Positions 25,540 through 33,955 of a stretch of 64,000 nt of DNA are shown here, piece after piece. The DNA lies in the NCBI RefSeq assembly GCF_023509015.1, contig NZ_CP094975.1, positions 131,501 to 195,500 on the forward strand, in the 5' to 3' direction. The DNA is from Pseudomonas abieticivorans. Lineage in GTDB: Bacteria > Pseudomonadota > Gammaproteobacteria > Pseudomonadales > Pseudomonadaceae. The translations under genes and the position numbers were made by a program. The notes beneath the pieces are model-generated. The model did no database searches. It had not been told where the DNA came from and saw nothing but the letters and a program-made list of their open reading frames with translations. How positions within the stretch are numbered: the stretch's first letter is position 1; every line of letters begins with the position of its first letter.

Positions 25540-26646
25540 TTATCTGCTGGCCGCTTCACTCAGGTTATTTTGAGCAGCAGCACCTATGCCTACGATAGAG
25601 GCCGAGGGAACCAGTTGGCTGATGAAGCGGTTCCAGCGCGTAACGTCTGCAGGTCCGACATAGACCACGTCCTGGGGTTGGACCTGAAAATGGGTCGCCA
25701 ATACCATGGCCGAGGGCGATTTCACGTCCAGCTGGTAGACCTTGGCCGGCGTGGTTTGAAGGTTATCGACCCCGCGGATCACATACACCGCGCGGCCATC
25801 GGAGGTGTTTTGATTCAACCCGCCGACCGTACCCAACACCTCGGACAAGTTCAGCGTGCGCGTCTTGAAGGTCAGCGCACGGGGCTGGTTGACCTCCCCC
25901 ATCACGTAGATTTTTTTCAGATCGTTGTACGCCAGGTACAGCGTGTCGTCGGCTTTGAGATAGACACTGTTCAACTGGTTGTCAGGTTGCCCCAGGGTGT
26001 TGAGGTCCAGGGTATAGCGCTGCCCGTCGCGCAACAGGGTGAGGTTGGCCAGGTCCGCGTTGAGGGTGTCGATACCGGCGTCACCCAACGCTTGCACCAC
26101 GCTCAACGGGCTGGTGGTCAATGACTGTTTTCCAGATTTCAGCACGGCACCCGAGACCACCACTGTCTGGCTGGCGAAGCGCAGGATACTCAGGTCGACC
26201 TGCGGGTTATCGACATAGCGAGCCAACCCCGCGGCAATCGACTTGCGCAGCTCTTCAATGGTTTTGCCCGCCGCCTGCACCGGCCCCAGGAATGGATAGA
26301 ACAGCGTACCGTCCGGGCGCACCAGCCGGCCGTTGGCATCAATTTGTTGTTGCTGCCCCGAAGGCGCCGTCAACTCGGGGTGGTCCCACACGGTGATGTA
26401 CAGCACGTCGTTGGGCCCGATCCGATAACCGTCTGGCGAATAGGCCAGCAACGGCGCCGGTACCGGATGTTGTTCGGCAGCAGCGGCATCCATGGCAATC
26501 GACTTGGGCGTGATTGCAATGAAGTCCACACCTTGTGCACCGTTCGCCGAAGTCATGGCCGCCGTGTCCATTGTCTGGCCTGGCGCAAACAGGCAGGCTT
26601 GCAACAGCATCGAGAGCGAAATTACCAACAACAATTTAACGGTCAT
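25540..26646 (-). CDS. wza: Wza-type polysaccharide export outer-membrane lipoprotein
   Basis: The 368-residue product has a lipobox (MLLQAC near residue 18), a Poly_export domain (YRIGPNDVLYITVWDHPEL at about 70-88), SLBB domains (VVVSGAVLKSGK; IYVMGEVNQPRALT) and a C-terminal amphipathic stretch (RWNRFISQLVPSAS) that fits the outer-membrane helix barrel of Wza. It forms the outer-membrane exit channel for Wzy-type polysaccharides and pairs with the Wzc-like kinase in this locus. The ATG at 26646 gives the lipobox at the right distance but has no clear Shine-Dalgarno; an in-frame GTG at 26691 is possible. A hairpin separates it from yjbE. Confidence 0.9.
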   Translation of the reverse strand: MTVKLLLVISLSMLLQACLFAPGQTMDTAAMTSANGAQGVDFIAITPKSIAMDAAAAEQHPVPAPLLAYSPDGYRIGPNDVLYITVWDHPELTAPSGQQQQIDANGRLVRPDGTLFYPFLGPVQAAGKTIEELRKSIAAGLARYVDNPQVDLSILRFASQTVVVSGAVLKSGKQSLTTSPLSVVQALGDAGIDTLNADLANLTLLRDGQRYTLDLNTLGQPDNQLNSVYLKADDTLYLAYNDLKKIYVMGEVNQPRALTFKTRTLNLSEVLGTVGGLNQNTSDGRAVYVIRGVDNLQTTPAKVYQLDVKSPSAMVLATHFQVQPQDVVYVGPADVTRWNRFISQLVPSASIVGIGAAAQNNLSEAASR

Positions 26647-26682
26647 AAGCACACTACATGGAGGAGAGACGTGTTTTGAAAG

Positions 26683-26714
26683 ACGGGCCACTCAACGCCG
26701 ATCGAGTGGCCCGT
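26683..26714 (-). terminator. hairpin between yjbE and wza, likely partial terminator/attenuator
   Basis: ACGGGCCACTC and GAGTGGCCCGT form an 11-bp perfect stem with a 10-nt loop, 20 nt after the yjbE stop. On the minus strand it is followed only by CTTT, so termination is probably partial. This would give yjbE a higher transcript level than wza and yjbFGH (inference). Confidence 0.6.
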
Positions 26715-26734
26715 TACACCGATGTTATTCCGGG

Positions 26735-26974
26735 CTAGTTGCCAGTCCCGGTAGTGCCAGTCGTTCCGGTAGTACCCGTGGTAGTACCGTTGGAACTTCC
26801 ACCACTATTGGACATCGCCAAGACGCCGCCAATCACTGCGCCAGCCACCGACAGGTAACCCGCCGGCGTCACATCGCCGATGAGCCCACTGGGTTGTGTC
26901 AGTGGCGGCTCCACGGCAAACACAGCGCCACCCCACATTGCACTTACGGCCAGTGCCATGCCTATTCGCTTCAT
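26735..26974 (-). CDS. yjbE: YjbE-like small secreted Thr/Gly-rich protein
   Basis: The 79-residue product has a signal peptide (about 1-20, AVFA), a short conserved middle with GYLSVAGAVIGGVLAMSNSGG (glycine-zipper-like), and a low-complexity tail of TTGTTGT repeats. The small, Thr-rich, exported form and the position upstream of wza and yjbFGH match YjbE/GfcA. GGGAG precedes the ATG. A long leader with an EPS box precedes it, so it is the first gene of the yjb unit. The role of YjbE is unknown. Confidence 0.8.
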   Translation of the reverse strand: MKRIGMALAVSAMWGGAVFAVEPPLTQPSGLIGDVTPAGYLSVAGAVIGGVLAMSNSGGSSNGTTTGTTGTTGTTGTGN

Positions 26975-27052
26975 AATTCACTCCCTTTAATGATGATTTT
27001 TTTCGACAGCCTGTCATTGATAAAACAGCGGCGCACACGCCTTCAAGGCAAT

Positions 27053-27065
27053 GTTATTAACTGTC
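27053..27065 (-). promoter_or_regulatory. EPS box (CTGAC-N6-TAAC) upstream of yjbE
   Basis: On the minus strand it reads GACAGTTAATAAC, preceded by GCT. The 16-nt string GCTGACAGTTA-W-TAAC recurs at 36821-36836 between wzb and galU. It lies 78 nt upstream of the yjbE ATG, just beyond the acyltransferase stop. Confidence 0.62.
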
Positions 27066-27071
27066 AGCGTG

Positions 27072-28112
27072 TTATGGCCGCAGAGGGGTAACGGCTGCGT
27101 GCGTATCCTGTTGGCGAGGTTGCCCCCAGTGCCGAAAGCGCTTGAGCAAAGGCTTCTCGACGAACACATAACACAGTTGGCCGGCCACCCATGAGGCCAC
27201 CACGAGGGCGATCACACTCAGCAAGGTGTAGTGTTGCAACCCTGACTTTTTCAGCAGCACGGCCACCGTGCTAATGGCAAAGGGATGCGACAGGTACAAG
27301 GAATACGAAGCGTCTCCCAAGCCTTTGAGCAGGCGCCCCACAGCATGTTCAGCCCACTGCCTGAACCAGGCTTCCAAGCCGACGCAACCGATAAATACCG
27401 CCATCATCGGCACCCCCCACAGCAGCACGCGCGATGCGCTACCTGGGCAATTGTTCGCCACCACCGCGCCCGCAAGCCCAAGCACCAGAATCAGCAAATA
27501 CGCCGGTCGCCCCAGCCACTCGCGCCTGATCAACCCGTAGGCGGCACAGCCCATCAGGAATTCCAGCAACAGCGGTTGGGTGGCGAAAGACAATGCCGGG
27601 GCGAGCGGCTTCAGCCACATGCCCAAAGCCACCAGCCCCACAATGATCACGCTCACAATGGCCAAGCGAGCAGCCCCCTGGACCTGCAAGCCCAAGGCGA
27701 AAATCAGGTAAAACCAAAACTCGTAACTGAGTGTCCAGCCGTTCTGTATCAATAATTTCTGGCCCACCGGGAACAGGGTGAACGAGTGCACAAGGGTCGT
27801 CACGCCGCCACTGCTGTTGACCATGCCCGGGTTGATGAGAAACACCACCAAGGCTGCACACGTCAACAACCAATACAGCGGCAAGATCCGCACCAGCCGC
27901 GCCCTCATGAAGTTCACGGGGCTTATCGATTTATTAGCCGAGACATGGCACATCACAAAGCCAGAAATAATAAAAAACAAATCCACCCCGGCATCGCCCA
28001 AGGTAAAACCCTCGATGGGCACCGATGAAAGTTGTCCGACTTTGTGCAGCGAATGGGCAACAACCACCAACAGCGCGGCCAAGGCTCTCAAGTATTGAAC
28101 GGAATAAACCAT
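27072..28112 (-). CDS. acyltransferase 3 family (OafA-like) membrane protein
   Basis: The 346-residue product begins YSVQYLRALAALLVVVAHS, the family hallmark of a first membrane helix with the essential His, and continues GVDLFFIISGFVMCHV. About ten hydrophobic segments follow. Such proteins transfer acetyl or other acyl groups to sugars on the periplasmic side, so it probably acylates the repeat unit or polymer. It is encoded 168 nt after the glycosidase gene and before yjbE. Confidence 0.88.
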   Translation of the reverse strand: MVYSVQYLRALAALLVVVAHSLHKVGQLSSVPIEGFTLGDAGVDLFFIISGFVMCHVSANKSISPVNFMRARLVRILPLYWLLTCAALVVFLINPGMVNSSGGVTTLVHSFTLFPVGQKLLIQNGWTLSYEFWFYLIFALGLQVQGAARLAIVSVIIVGLVALGMWLKPLAPALSFATQPLLLEFLMGCAAYGLIRREWLGRPAYLLILVLGLAGAVVANNCPGSASRVLLWGVPMMAVFIGCVGLEAWFRQWAEHAVGRLLKGLGDASYSLYLSHPFAISTVAVLLKKSGLQHYTLLSVIALVVASWVAGQLCYVFVEKPLLKRFRHWGQPRQQDTHAAVTPLRP

Positions 28113-28226
28113 GGTCTTTCGTTATACCCCGATCATTAGAACCCCATGAACCGACCTGATCCAGACAAGCAGGCCATCTGAGACTCATCATACTGAGCCG
28201 GATGATATTCATTTGAATTAAATGCC

Positions 28227-28239
28227 GACGTTTTATAAT
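28227..28239 (+). promoter_or_regulatory. EPS box, near match, in the glycosidase/acyltransferase gap
   Basis: It reads GACGTTTTATAAT, differing only in the last base from the box at 39371-39383. It sits in the 168-nt gap upstream of the acyltransferase start. Confidence 0.4.
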
Positions 28240-28280
28240 GACTGCCGGGGCTTAATGTTATTTTCAGAAGATTTTAATAT

Positions 28281-29498
28281 TCAGGGGGCAACCGTTAAAA
28301 TCGCCAGTGGGCGCGTGTCGACGTTCAGTTCAAACTCGCCTTTGTCAGGGCTACACGATGAGCGCTCATCACCCGCTGCCAGCGCAAATTGCTGGCAACT
28401 CGAATAACCACGCAGCGCCGCGCGCACCGGCATGCGGCCTTGATCCGCCCAGAAGATGTCCAACTGCCGCAGCCCGTCTTTCAAGGTCAACTGGTTGAGG
28501 CTCCCCGTCTTCACGTAGCCCTGCAGGGTGAAGTGCTTGAGCGTTGCCAGTGCCGCCTGGATATCGGCCAGCGCGGGTTTCGACACCTCGTCGGCCTGCA
28601 TGAGGCCAAAATTCTGCTCGCGGCTGATCGCTACGCTACCGGAGTCTTTCCAGGCATACACACTGGCCGCCTTCACGCCGGCCGCAATGTTGGCCAAGTA
28701 CATGCGCAACAACAGGTTGGCCTGCATGGCTTGGGTACGTACGGGAAAGTAACTGGCGTAGCCCCACTCCGAGGAGACGATGCCGATAGTGCCCAACCCA
28801 TGTGCATCCAGGTTCGCCCGAAGCACTTGGTAATCCTGGCTCACGGTTTCGGGCGTGCGCCGATAGGGGTGCACTGAAATGTCGGTGATGCAACCCTGTT
28901 TCGCCGCACGTTCGATATCGCTGCCAAAGCGTGCATAGCGGCTGTCACTGTAAGGAAACCTGGCGAAACCAAAGCCCATCAAGTGCTTGGGCTTAACGTT
29001 GGCAGCCTTTAACTGGGAGCAGAAGGCAGCCACTGCATTGGAAAAAACCGCCTCGTTGCCCGGGGTTAAAAACGTCTTGATCTCCGGTTCGTTCCACAAC
29101 TCCCAAGCTTGCACCTGGTCAAGATGGGCACCTACGAAGGTCGCTGCAAATTGCGCAAATGCCTCGGCCGGCTGCGGGTCGGCGGCCACGGTGTTGCCCC
29201 ACACCTGATTGCCACCGAACAACGTCACCAATGCCTGTAAACCATGGGCATTGATCCGTGCGAGCAAACGATCGTAGTCAATGACGCCCGGCTGCAACAG
29301 GGCCACGGGTGGCCGAACACCAAAACGAACGAAATCGAACCCCGCCGCCTTGATGCGTGCAAGGTCATCATCCGTCACCGCCTTGGGCATGATCTGCACG
29401 CCCAATGGCACCGGCAGCGCTGTGTTGAACATGGGTGCCGCCTGGGCGGCAATCGATGCGAACAACCCTATCAACAATAGCGACGCGCGCTTGAACAT
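28281..29498 (-). CDS. secreted glycoside hydrolase, PslG/GH39-like (clan A)
   Basis: The 405-residue product has a signal peptide (about 1-22, AAQA). The core reads as a TIM barrel: WELWNEPEIKTF near 130-141 carries the likely acid/base Glu, and VSSEWGYAS near 245 the likely nucleophile Glu, both after strands as in clan A glycosidases. PslG of P. aeruginosa (GH39) lies in an exopolysaccharide locus in the same way. It may trim or release polymer chains in the periplasm. The ATG at 29498 has AAGGGG upstream; upstream extension is rejected. It follows the GT4 gene by 23 nt. Confidence 0.78.
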   Translation of the reverse strand: MFKRASLLLIGLFASIAAQAAPMFNTALPVPLGVQIMPKAVTDDDLARIKAAGFDFVRFGVRPPVALLQPGVIDYDRLLARINAHGLQALVTLFGGNQVWGNTVAADPQPAEAFAQFAATFVGAHLDQVQAWELWNEPEIKTFLTPGNEAVFSNAVAAFCSQLKAANVKPKHLMGFGFARFPYSDSRYARFGSDIERAAKQGCITDISVHPYRRTPETVSQDYQVLRANLDAHGLGTIGIVSSEWGYASYFPVRTQAMQANLLLRMYLANIAAGVKAASVYAWKDSGSVAISREQNFGLMQADEVSKPALADIQAALATLKHFTLQGYVKTGSLNQLTLKDGLRQLDIFWADQGRMPVRAALRGYSSCQQFALAAGDERSSCSPDKGEFELNVDTRPLAILTVAP

Positions 29499-29521
29499 GA
29501 TGTTCCCCTTAGGCCGCACGC

Positions 29522-30592
29522 TCATAACGAACGGAACAGCTTCACGTACTGTTCGATGAAACGGATGACATTGTGCTTTTCGTTGTAGGCCTTCAGCGCG
29601 TTGTCGGCATAAAGCGTCTTGTGGCATTTATCCAATGTCTGGATGACCGCGTACAGCCCGTTGGCCGTGCCATCGAACACCAGCCCGTTGTAATCGGACA
29701 CCACCACGTCCGGGAGTGCACCTCGATTACTGGCGATCACCGGCAAGCCGTTGCGAAAGGCCTCCAAGGCACACAGGCCAAAGCCCTCCCAACGCGATGG
29801 CATCACCAAAAAGTCGGCAGACAGGTAATAGGAGTCGATGTCCTGGGCCCCGATCCAGCCGTGGTAGAACACATTGCCCGAGAACACGAACTTGGGCGGT
29901 TCACCGGCCAATACCGAATCCCCGACCAAATGAAAACACAGGTTATTGGGGCGCTTGTTGATCATCCGGATGGCATCGAGCAGGATATCGAAGCCTTTCT
30001 GCCGGTCGAAGCGGCCGACGAACAATACGTTTATTTTGCTTTTATCAAAACAACTCAACACGTCCGCCGACGTGGCCGGCAGCACGGTGTTTTCGATCAA
30101 GGTGCACTTGTTGGAAAAGCCCAGTTCACGTGTCTTGCGGTGCTCGTAGTGAGAGATATTCACCGTGCGCCTGGGAATAAACGACATACCGCGCTCCACG
30201 AACTGGATAACCTTTTTGACGCGCGCCGAGCTGTCGCGAAAGCTCGCCCAGCCATGGGGGCAATACAGCGTCTTGACGTGTTTGCCCAGGAACGGATACG
30301 CCAGGCACAGGCTGATGCCAGCGAAGGTGCTGTGCGCAAAGATGACATCGGGCCGTGTCTGGCGCACCGCCCAGACCAGCTTGATTGCCAGCGAGAGGGT
30401 CCCTGCCAAGCCTCGCGCGCACTCATGGGCAATCACGCGGTCGGACATGACCTGGGCCTTATGGGCCTCGGGTATCAAATAGGAAAACTCGCAATTCAAG
30501 GCCTCACGCTGGTGTTCCAGAATATTCAGGTAACTGGCGATACCCCCTTTGGCCGTCTCGGCGACGTTCAATACCCGCAGCGTTCTATTCAT
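29522..30592 (-). CDS. GT4-family glycosyltransferase
   Basis: The 356-residue product has the GT-B fold signs: N-terminal AETAKGGIASYLNIL (Gly-rich acceptor loop), and C-terminal VLFVGRFDRQKGFDILLDAI and PSRWEGFGLCALEAFRNGLPVIAS with the E-x7-E type motif. It transfers a sugar from a nucleotide donor to the lipid-linked repeat unit on the cytoplasmic side. It is the only obvious non-initiating glycosyltransferase in the locus. The ATG overlaps the stop of the polymerase candidate by 4 nt. Confidence 0.88.
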   Translation of the reverse strand: MNRTLRVLNVAETAKGGIASYLNILEHQREALNCEFSYLIPEAHKAQVMSDRVIAHECARGLAGTLSLAIKLVWAVRQTRPDVIFAHSTFAGISLCLAYPFLGKHVKTLYCPHGWASFRDSSARVKKVIQFVERGMSFIPRRTVNISHYEHRKTRELGFSNKCTLIENTVLPATSADVLSCFDKSKINVLFVGRFDRQKGFDILLDAIRMINKRPNNLCFHLVGDSVLAGEPPKFVFSGNVFYHGWIGAQDIDSYYLSADFLVMPSRWEGFGLCALEAFRNGLPVIASNRGALPDVVVSDYNGLVFDGTANGLYAVIQTLDKCHKTLYADNALKAYNEKHNVIRFIEQYVKLFRSL

Positions 30593-31599
30593 GCTCTTGA
30601 CCCGTCCATAGCGTGAGTGTTTGGCGCCTGGGGCACCGCATAAAGGCAGAAGGCGTAGGCCGTCATGTGCCTGAGGAACGACCCCAGGTCCGGCTCGAAA
30701 AAGGTCTGGATCAGGAAGTTGGAAAACAGCAGGGCCATCAACGGGTGGCTGTAGTTGCGATTCCTGACGATGAGTACGATCACGCTCCACAGCACCATGG
30801 ACAGCAGAAGCTCCTGGGGCCGGAACGAAAAAATCGGGGCAAACAGAAAGCGCACCGCGCCGTACAGCGAGTTGGGCAAGGCGGTGATAACGCCGTTGGG
30901 CGTCAGCAGGTTTGAAAAAATGGTTTTCGAGTCGCCCAGCCCCTCCCTGCTCGTATTGACCGTGTCCCGAGCCAATTGCAGCTGCGTCCAGACATCCCCT
31001 GGCAATACCACGCAAGCCACCAGTGCCAGGCACAGCAGCCCGGTGCGCAAACGTCCATGAGCGGAAAAAAAACAGGTCAAGAACACCATGCCCGCCGCGA
31101 TGAACGCGTAGTAAAACCTGAAGAAGTAGGCGTACAGCACATACAGCGAAGCGATGAAGACCACCTTGAACACTTTGCTGCGGCCCGACAGGCACGCCAG
31201 GCAGCAACTGAAGTTCATGACAATCACGATCGCCTCTTTCGACAGCTTCAAGTTGAACAAGGTGAACGGCAACATGTACAACACGGTAAAAGCCATCAGC
31301 TCGTAGCGCCGCGAACGGAACGACATCAGCACCACGACACAGATGACCCCGACGAGCAGGAATACCTGCGCGCCCTCTTCACCCAACGCGCTGAACACCC
31401 AGGCGGTGGTGACGAACGAGTCGGCCTGGGCACTGCTCAGGTCCACGTAATTAATCAAGTTGCTGATCGTGCCGGCGTCGGTGAAGAAGTACTTGGGCAA
31501 CAGCACGTCTTGGAACAGATAGATGGCAAATACAAATGACATCAACAACAGGCACAACAACAGCCGTGCCCCCAGCGTTACATCCTGACGGTTATTCAT
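30589..31599 (-). CDS. putative Wzy-type polysaccharide polymerase (EpsG-like membrane protein)
   Basis: The 336-residue product has about 9-10 hydrophobic segments and large loops; it contains no transport or transferase motif. An early loop has DAGTISNLINYVDLSS, a central part NLKLSKEAIVIVMNFS, and a later loop RFLFAPIFSFRPQELL. This pattern fits the EpsG/Wzy class of polymerases, which vary greatly in sequence. Location between the pyruvyltransferase and GT4 genes in a locus with Wzx and Wzc, and absence of another polymerase candidate, support the call. Function is by inference. Confidence 0.7.
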   Translation of the reverse strand: MNNRQDVTLGARLLLCLLLMSFVFAIYLFQDVLLPKYFFTDAGTISNLINYVDLSSAQADSFVTTAWVFSALGEEGAQVFLLVGVICVVVLMSFRSRRYELMAFTVLYMLPFTLFNLKLSKEAIVIVMNFSCCLACLSGRSKVFKVVFIASLYVLYAYFFRFYYAFIAAGMVFLTCFFSAHGRLRTGLLCLALVACVVLPGDVWTQLQLARDTVNTSREGLGDSKTIFSNLLTPNGVITALPNSLYGAVRFLFAPIFSFRPQELLLSMVLWSVIVLIVRNRNYSHPLMALLFSNFLIQTFFEPDLGSFLRHMTAYAFCLYAVPQAPNTHAMDGSRA

Positions 31600-31608
31600 G
31601 ATTGATCA

Positions 31609-32766
31609 TTACGCCAAGTGACTTTCGACTTCGTCCATCAACTGGTGAATCAACCGCGGGCCCCGGCTGCTCAGGCGGCTGTCGAGGTGTTCATCGATCA
31701 GGGCAACGGTCTGCACGGCCGTGGGCAGCACGGTGTCGATAAACAGGTGCTCGCGGTTGATCGATTTGAAAAATGACTCAAGTTTTGTGTCCCAGCGCAG
31801 CCCGATGGAGGTAATGCCCAGGGAGTAGGCGATAATGTTGGCGTGTAACCGGTGCGCCACGATCAGGTCATAGCGGTTGATGGTATTGACCAGGTCGCTC
31901 GGCGTTCTGGGCTTTTGCTCGCACACGGCCACCCACGCGGCACACGCCTCATGGATCTCGTCCTTGAGTAATTCGTCCTCACTGGCACCGTTGGTAAACA
32001 GCGAGACGTGATAACCCTGCTGATTGAGTAACTTGACCAGGCTTTCGAAATAATCGCGGGTTTGCGCATGGAACGCCCTGCCCAGGCGACCCTGCACATC
32101 GAGCCCCTTGGGATTGGAAATGCAAATTCCAATTCTTCTGTGCTGATCGCCTGGCAGGCTTTCAACCCGATAGCACTGCTTGGAGTTGACCCCGGGGTCG
32201 GGCACCACCTTGACCGCCAGGTGGGGGTTGATCAACCGAATGAAGTTCTGCCTGGACGCTTCGTCGCGCACCGAGATCGACTGTGGGTTGAAATTTTTCA
32301 GTGCCCGGCGAAACAACAGCCTGCCCACGGGGCTCAAGGTGGGTGAAACGCCGACAAACGCGATCACCGTTTTCAACGCGGGCAACTGCTTGGCGGTCAG
32401 CGACAGGAAATACAATTTAAGCGGGAAGTTCAGCTCCTCATCCAAAAATAGTTGCCCACCACCCAAGGTCAGCAGATCAGCCTCGGCCAATTTCGAGCGC
32501 CAGGATTTGCGCCACACCCCCAGGTATTTCAAGTAAAAAAACAACGCCAACAGGGGTTTGCGGCCCATGGAAGGGATGGCTGAGAGCACCCTGAATTTCA
32601 GGTCCGATGAGGTCGCGCCCGTCTCGAAATCGTCGCGGCCGGCGATGTCCAGCGGCGATATGTTCGTGGCCTTTTGGGTGCCGTCGTACAAGTTCTTGAT
32701 GTTGTCGAAAATGATCCCGTCGCCCAGGTTCTGGCTGAAAGGCACCCCTCCAATCACGATATTCAT
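31609..32766 (-). CDS. polysaccharide pyruvyltransferase family protein (CsaB/WcaK-like)
   Basis: The 385-residue product begins IVIGGVPFSQNLGDGIIFDNI, with the NxGD start typical of the PS_pyruv_trans family, and has SISVRDEASRQ in the middle and VAHRLHANIIAYSLG near 310, the conserved R-x-H segment. The family uses phosphoenolpyruvate to make ketal-linked pyruvate on a sugar, giving an acidic polymer. It overlaps the Wzx gene by 4 nt and lies 9 nt before the polymerase candidate. Confidence 0.85.
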   Translation of the reverse strand: MNIVIGGVPFSQNLGDGIIFDNIKNLYDGTQKATNISPLDIAGRDDFETGATSSDLKFRVLSAIPSMGRKPLLALFFYLKYLGVWRKSWRSKLAEADLLTLGGGQLFLDEELNFPLKLYFLSLTAKQLPALKTVIAFVGVSPTLSPVGRLLFRRALKNFNPQSISVRDEASRQNFIRLINPHLAVKVVPDPGVNSKQCYRVESLPGDQHRRIGICISNPKGLDVQGRLGRAFHAQTRDYFESLVKLLNQQGYHVSLFTNGASEDELLKDEIHEACAAWVAVCEQKPRTPSDLVNTINRYDLIVAHRLHANIIAYSLGITSIGLRWDTKLESFFKSINREHLFIDTVLPTAVQTVALIDEHLDSRLSSRGPRLIHQLMDEVESHLA

Positions 32767-33941
32767 GCGCGCACCTCTGCAGAATTAAAACGGGACAACA
32801 CGATCGTTACCAGCACCACCAACACGATGCTGGCTGCCGTCAAGTTGACCCCCAGTAACATCGCGCCAGTGGTCAACGTGTGCTGGTGGTCAATGAAATG
32901 CAGGGTGAAACCGGCCAAGCCGACTAGCATGGCCAGCAGTACGTAGTGGTTGAACCCCGATGACTTGAGAATGGTCCGCCCGGACTGGATGACCGCCAGG
33001 CTGACCGGCAAGATCGCCAGTGGCGACAGGCCGATGCCGCTGAACGCCTGGCCGAAGATCAAGCGAGGTATTGCATCGCCCCCCAGCATCAGCAACGCGC
33101 CATACAGTGCGCTTGCCCCCACCCCCAGCACGGCCAACTGTGCGCACTGGCGGTAGTACGCAGTGCGATCGCCCCCCCGCAGCTTCATCAGCCTTGGCAG
33201 GTAATGATTGGACAGCGCTATGCCGAAGTACTGAGCAGGCAGGATCAGGGTCATGACAACGCGAAAATAAGCCGACCCCGCCGTGTCGCCACCGGCCAGC
33301 AGGAAAATCACCACGCCATGGGTCATGGCCCACAGCACCACTTGGGCGGCGCTATTACTGATGCTGAAGCCGATCCAGGCGCGAGGTTCGATGGCGTAAG
33401 GCTCACCGCGACCCAAGCGTCGCCAGAAATACAGCGCCGGGCTGCCCAGGCACAGAGCAATCAGCGCCACGATCAGGTCCAGTGAGGCAATGGCGGGGTA
33501 GAGCAGCAACGTCGACAGCACTGCCACCTGCAACACCGGTGGCACCAACAGGCCAAAGGTCTTGCGATTGAGAATGGCCAAGCTGCGCAATGTCCAGTAC
33601 ATGACAAATGCCATGAAGAAAAACGGCAACAGCACGACCGTCAACTCGCGCCCCGTGGTGATCGCGAAATACCCGGTGGCAAGCACTGCCAGCACCGCCA
33701 CGGGGTACAGGATGTTCAACAGGCTGCGCAATTCAAGCGCCTGCCCGCGCCGGCCAAACATCAGCAGGATATCGGCAGTGGTGCAGGCGTGGATGATGCT
33801 CAGCAGGATCACCGACGAATACATCGCGCTGAACAAGGCAAAGTCGGCCAGGCTCAGTACCCGCGCGGCGATCACCTGGGTGACAAAGAACCCGCCCGTG
33901 TAGGCGCCCTGCTCCGCTAATGTCCCGAGTATCTTTTTCAT
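32763..33941 (-). CDS. Wzx-type oligosaccharide flippase
   Basis: The 392-residue product has roughly twelve hydrophobic segments and the Polysacc_synt-like start (EQGAYTGGFFVTQVIAARVLSLADFALFSAMYSS). Positively charged loops (RGGDRTAYYRQ) and the late LSPLAILPVSLAVIQSGRTIL segment fit the flippase/MOP superfamily. It should move the lipid-linked repeat unit across the inner membrane. It starts 14 nt after the Wzc stop and overlaps the pyruvyltransferase gene by 4 nt. Confidence 0.85.
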   Translation of the reverse strand: MKKILGTLAEQGAYTGGFFVTQVIAARVLSLADFALFSAMYSSVILLSIIHACTTADILLMFGRRGQALELRSLLNILYPVAVLAVLATGYFAITTGRELTVVLLPFFFMAFVMYWTLRSLAILNRKTFGLLVPPVLQVAVLSTLLLYPAIASLDLIVALIALCLGSPALYFWRRLGRGEPYAIEPRAWIGFSISNSAAQVVLWAMTHGVVIFLLAGGDTAGSAYFRVVMTLILPAQYFGIALSNHYLPRLMKLRGGDRTAYYRQCAQLAVLGVGASALYGALLMLGGDAIPRLIFGQAFSGIGLSPLAILPVSLAVIQSGRTILKSSGFNHYVLLAMLVGLAGFTLHFIDHQHTLTTGAMLLGVNLTAASIVLVVLVTIVLSRFNSAEVRA

Positions 33942-33955
33942 GGGTATCCTGGCGA

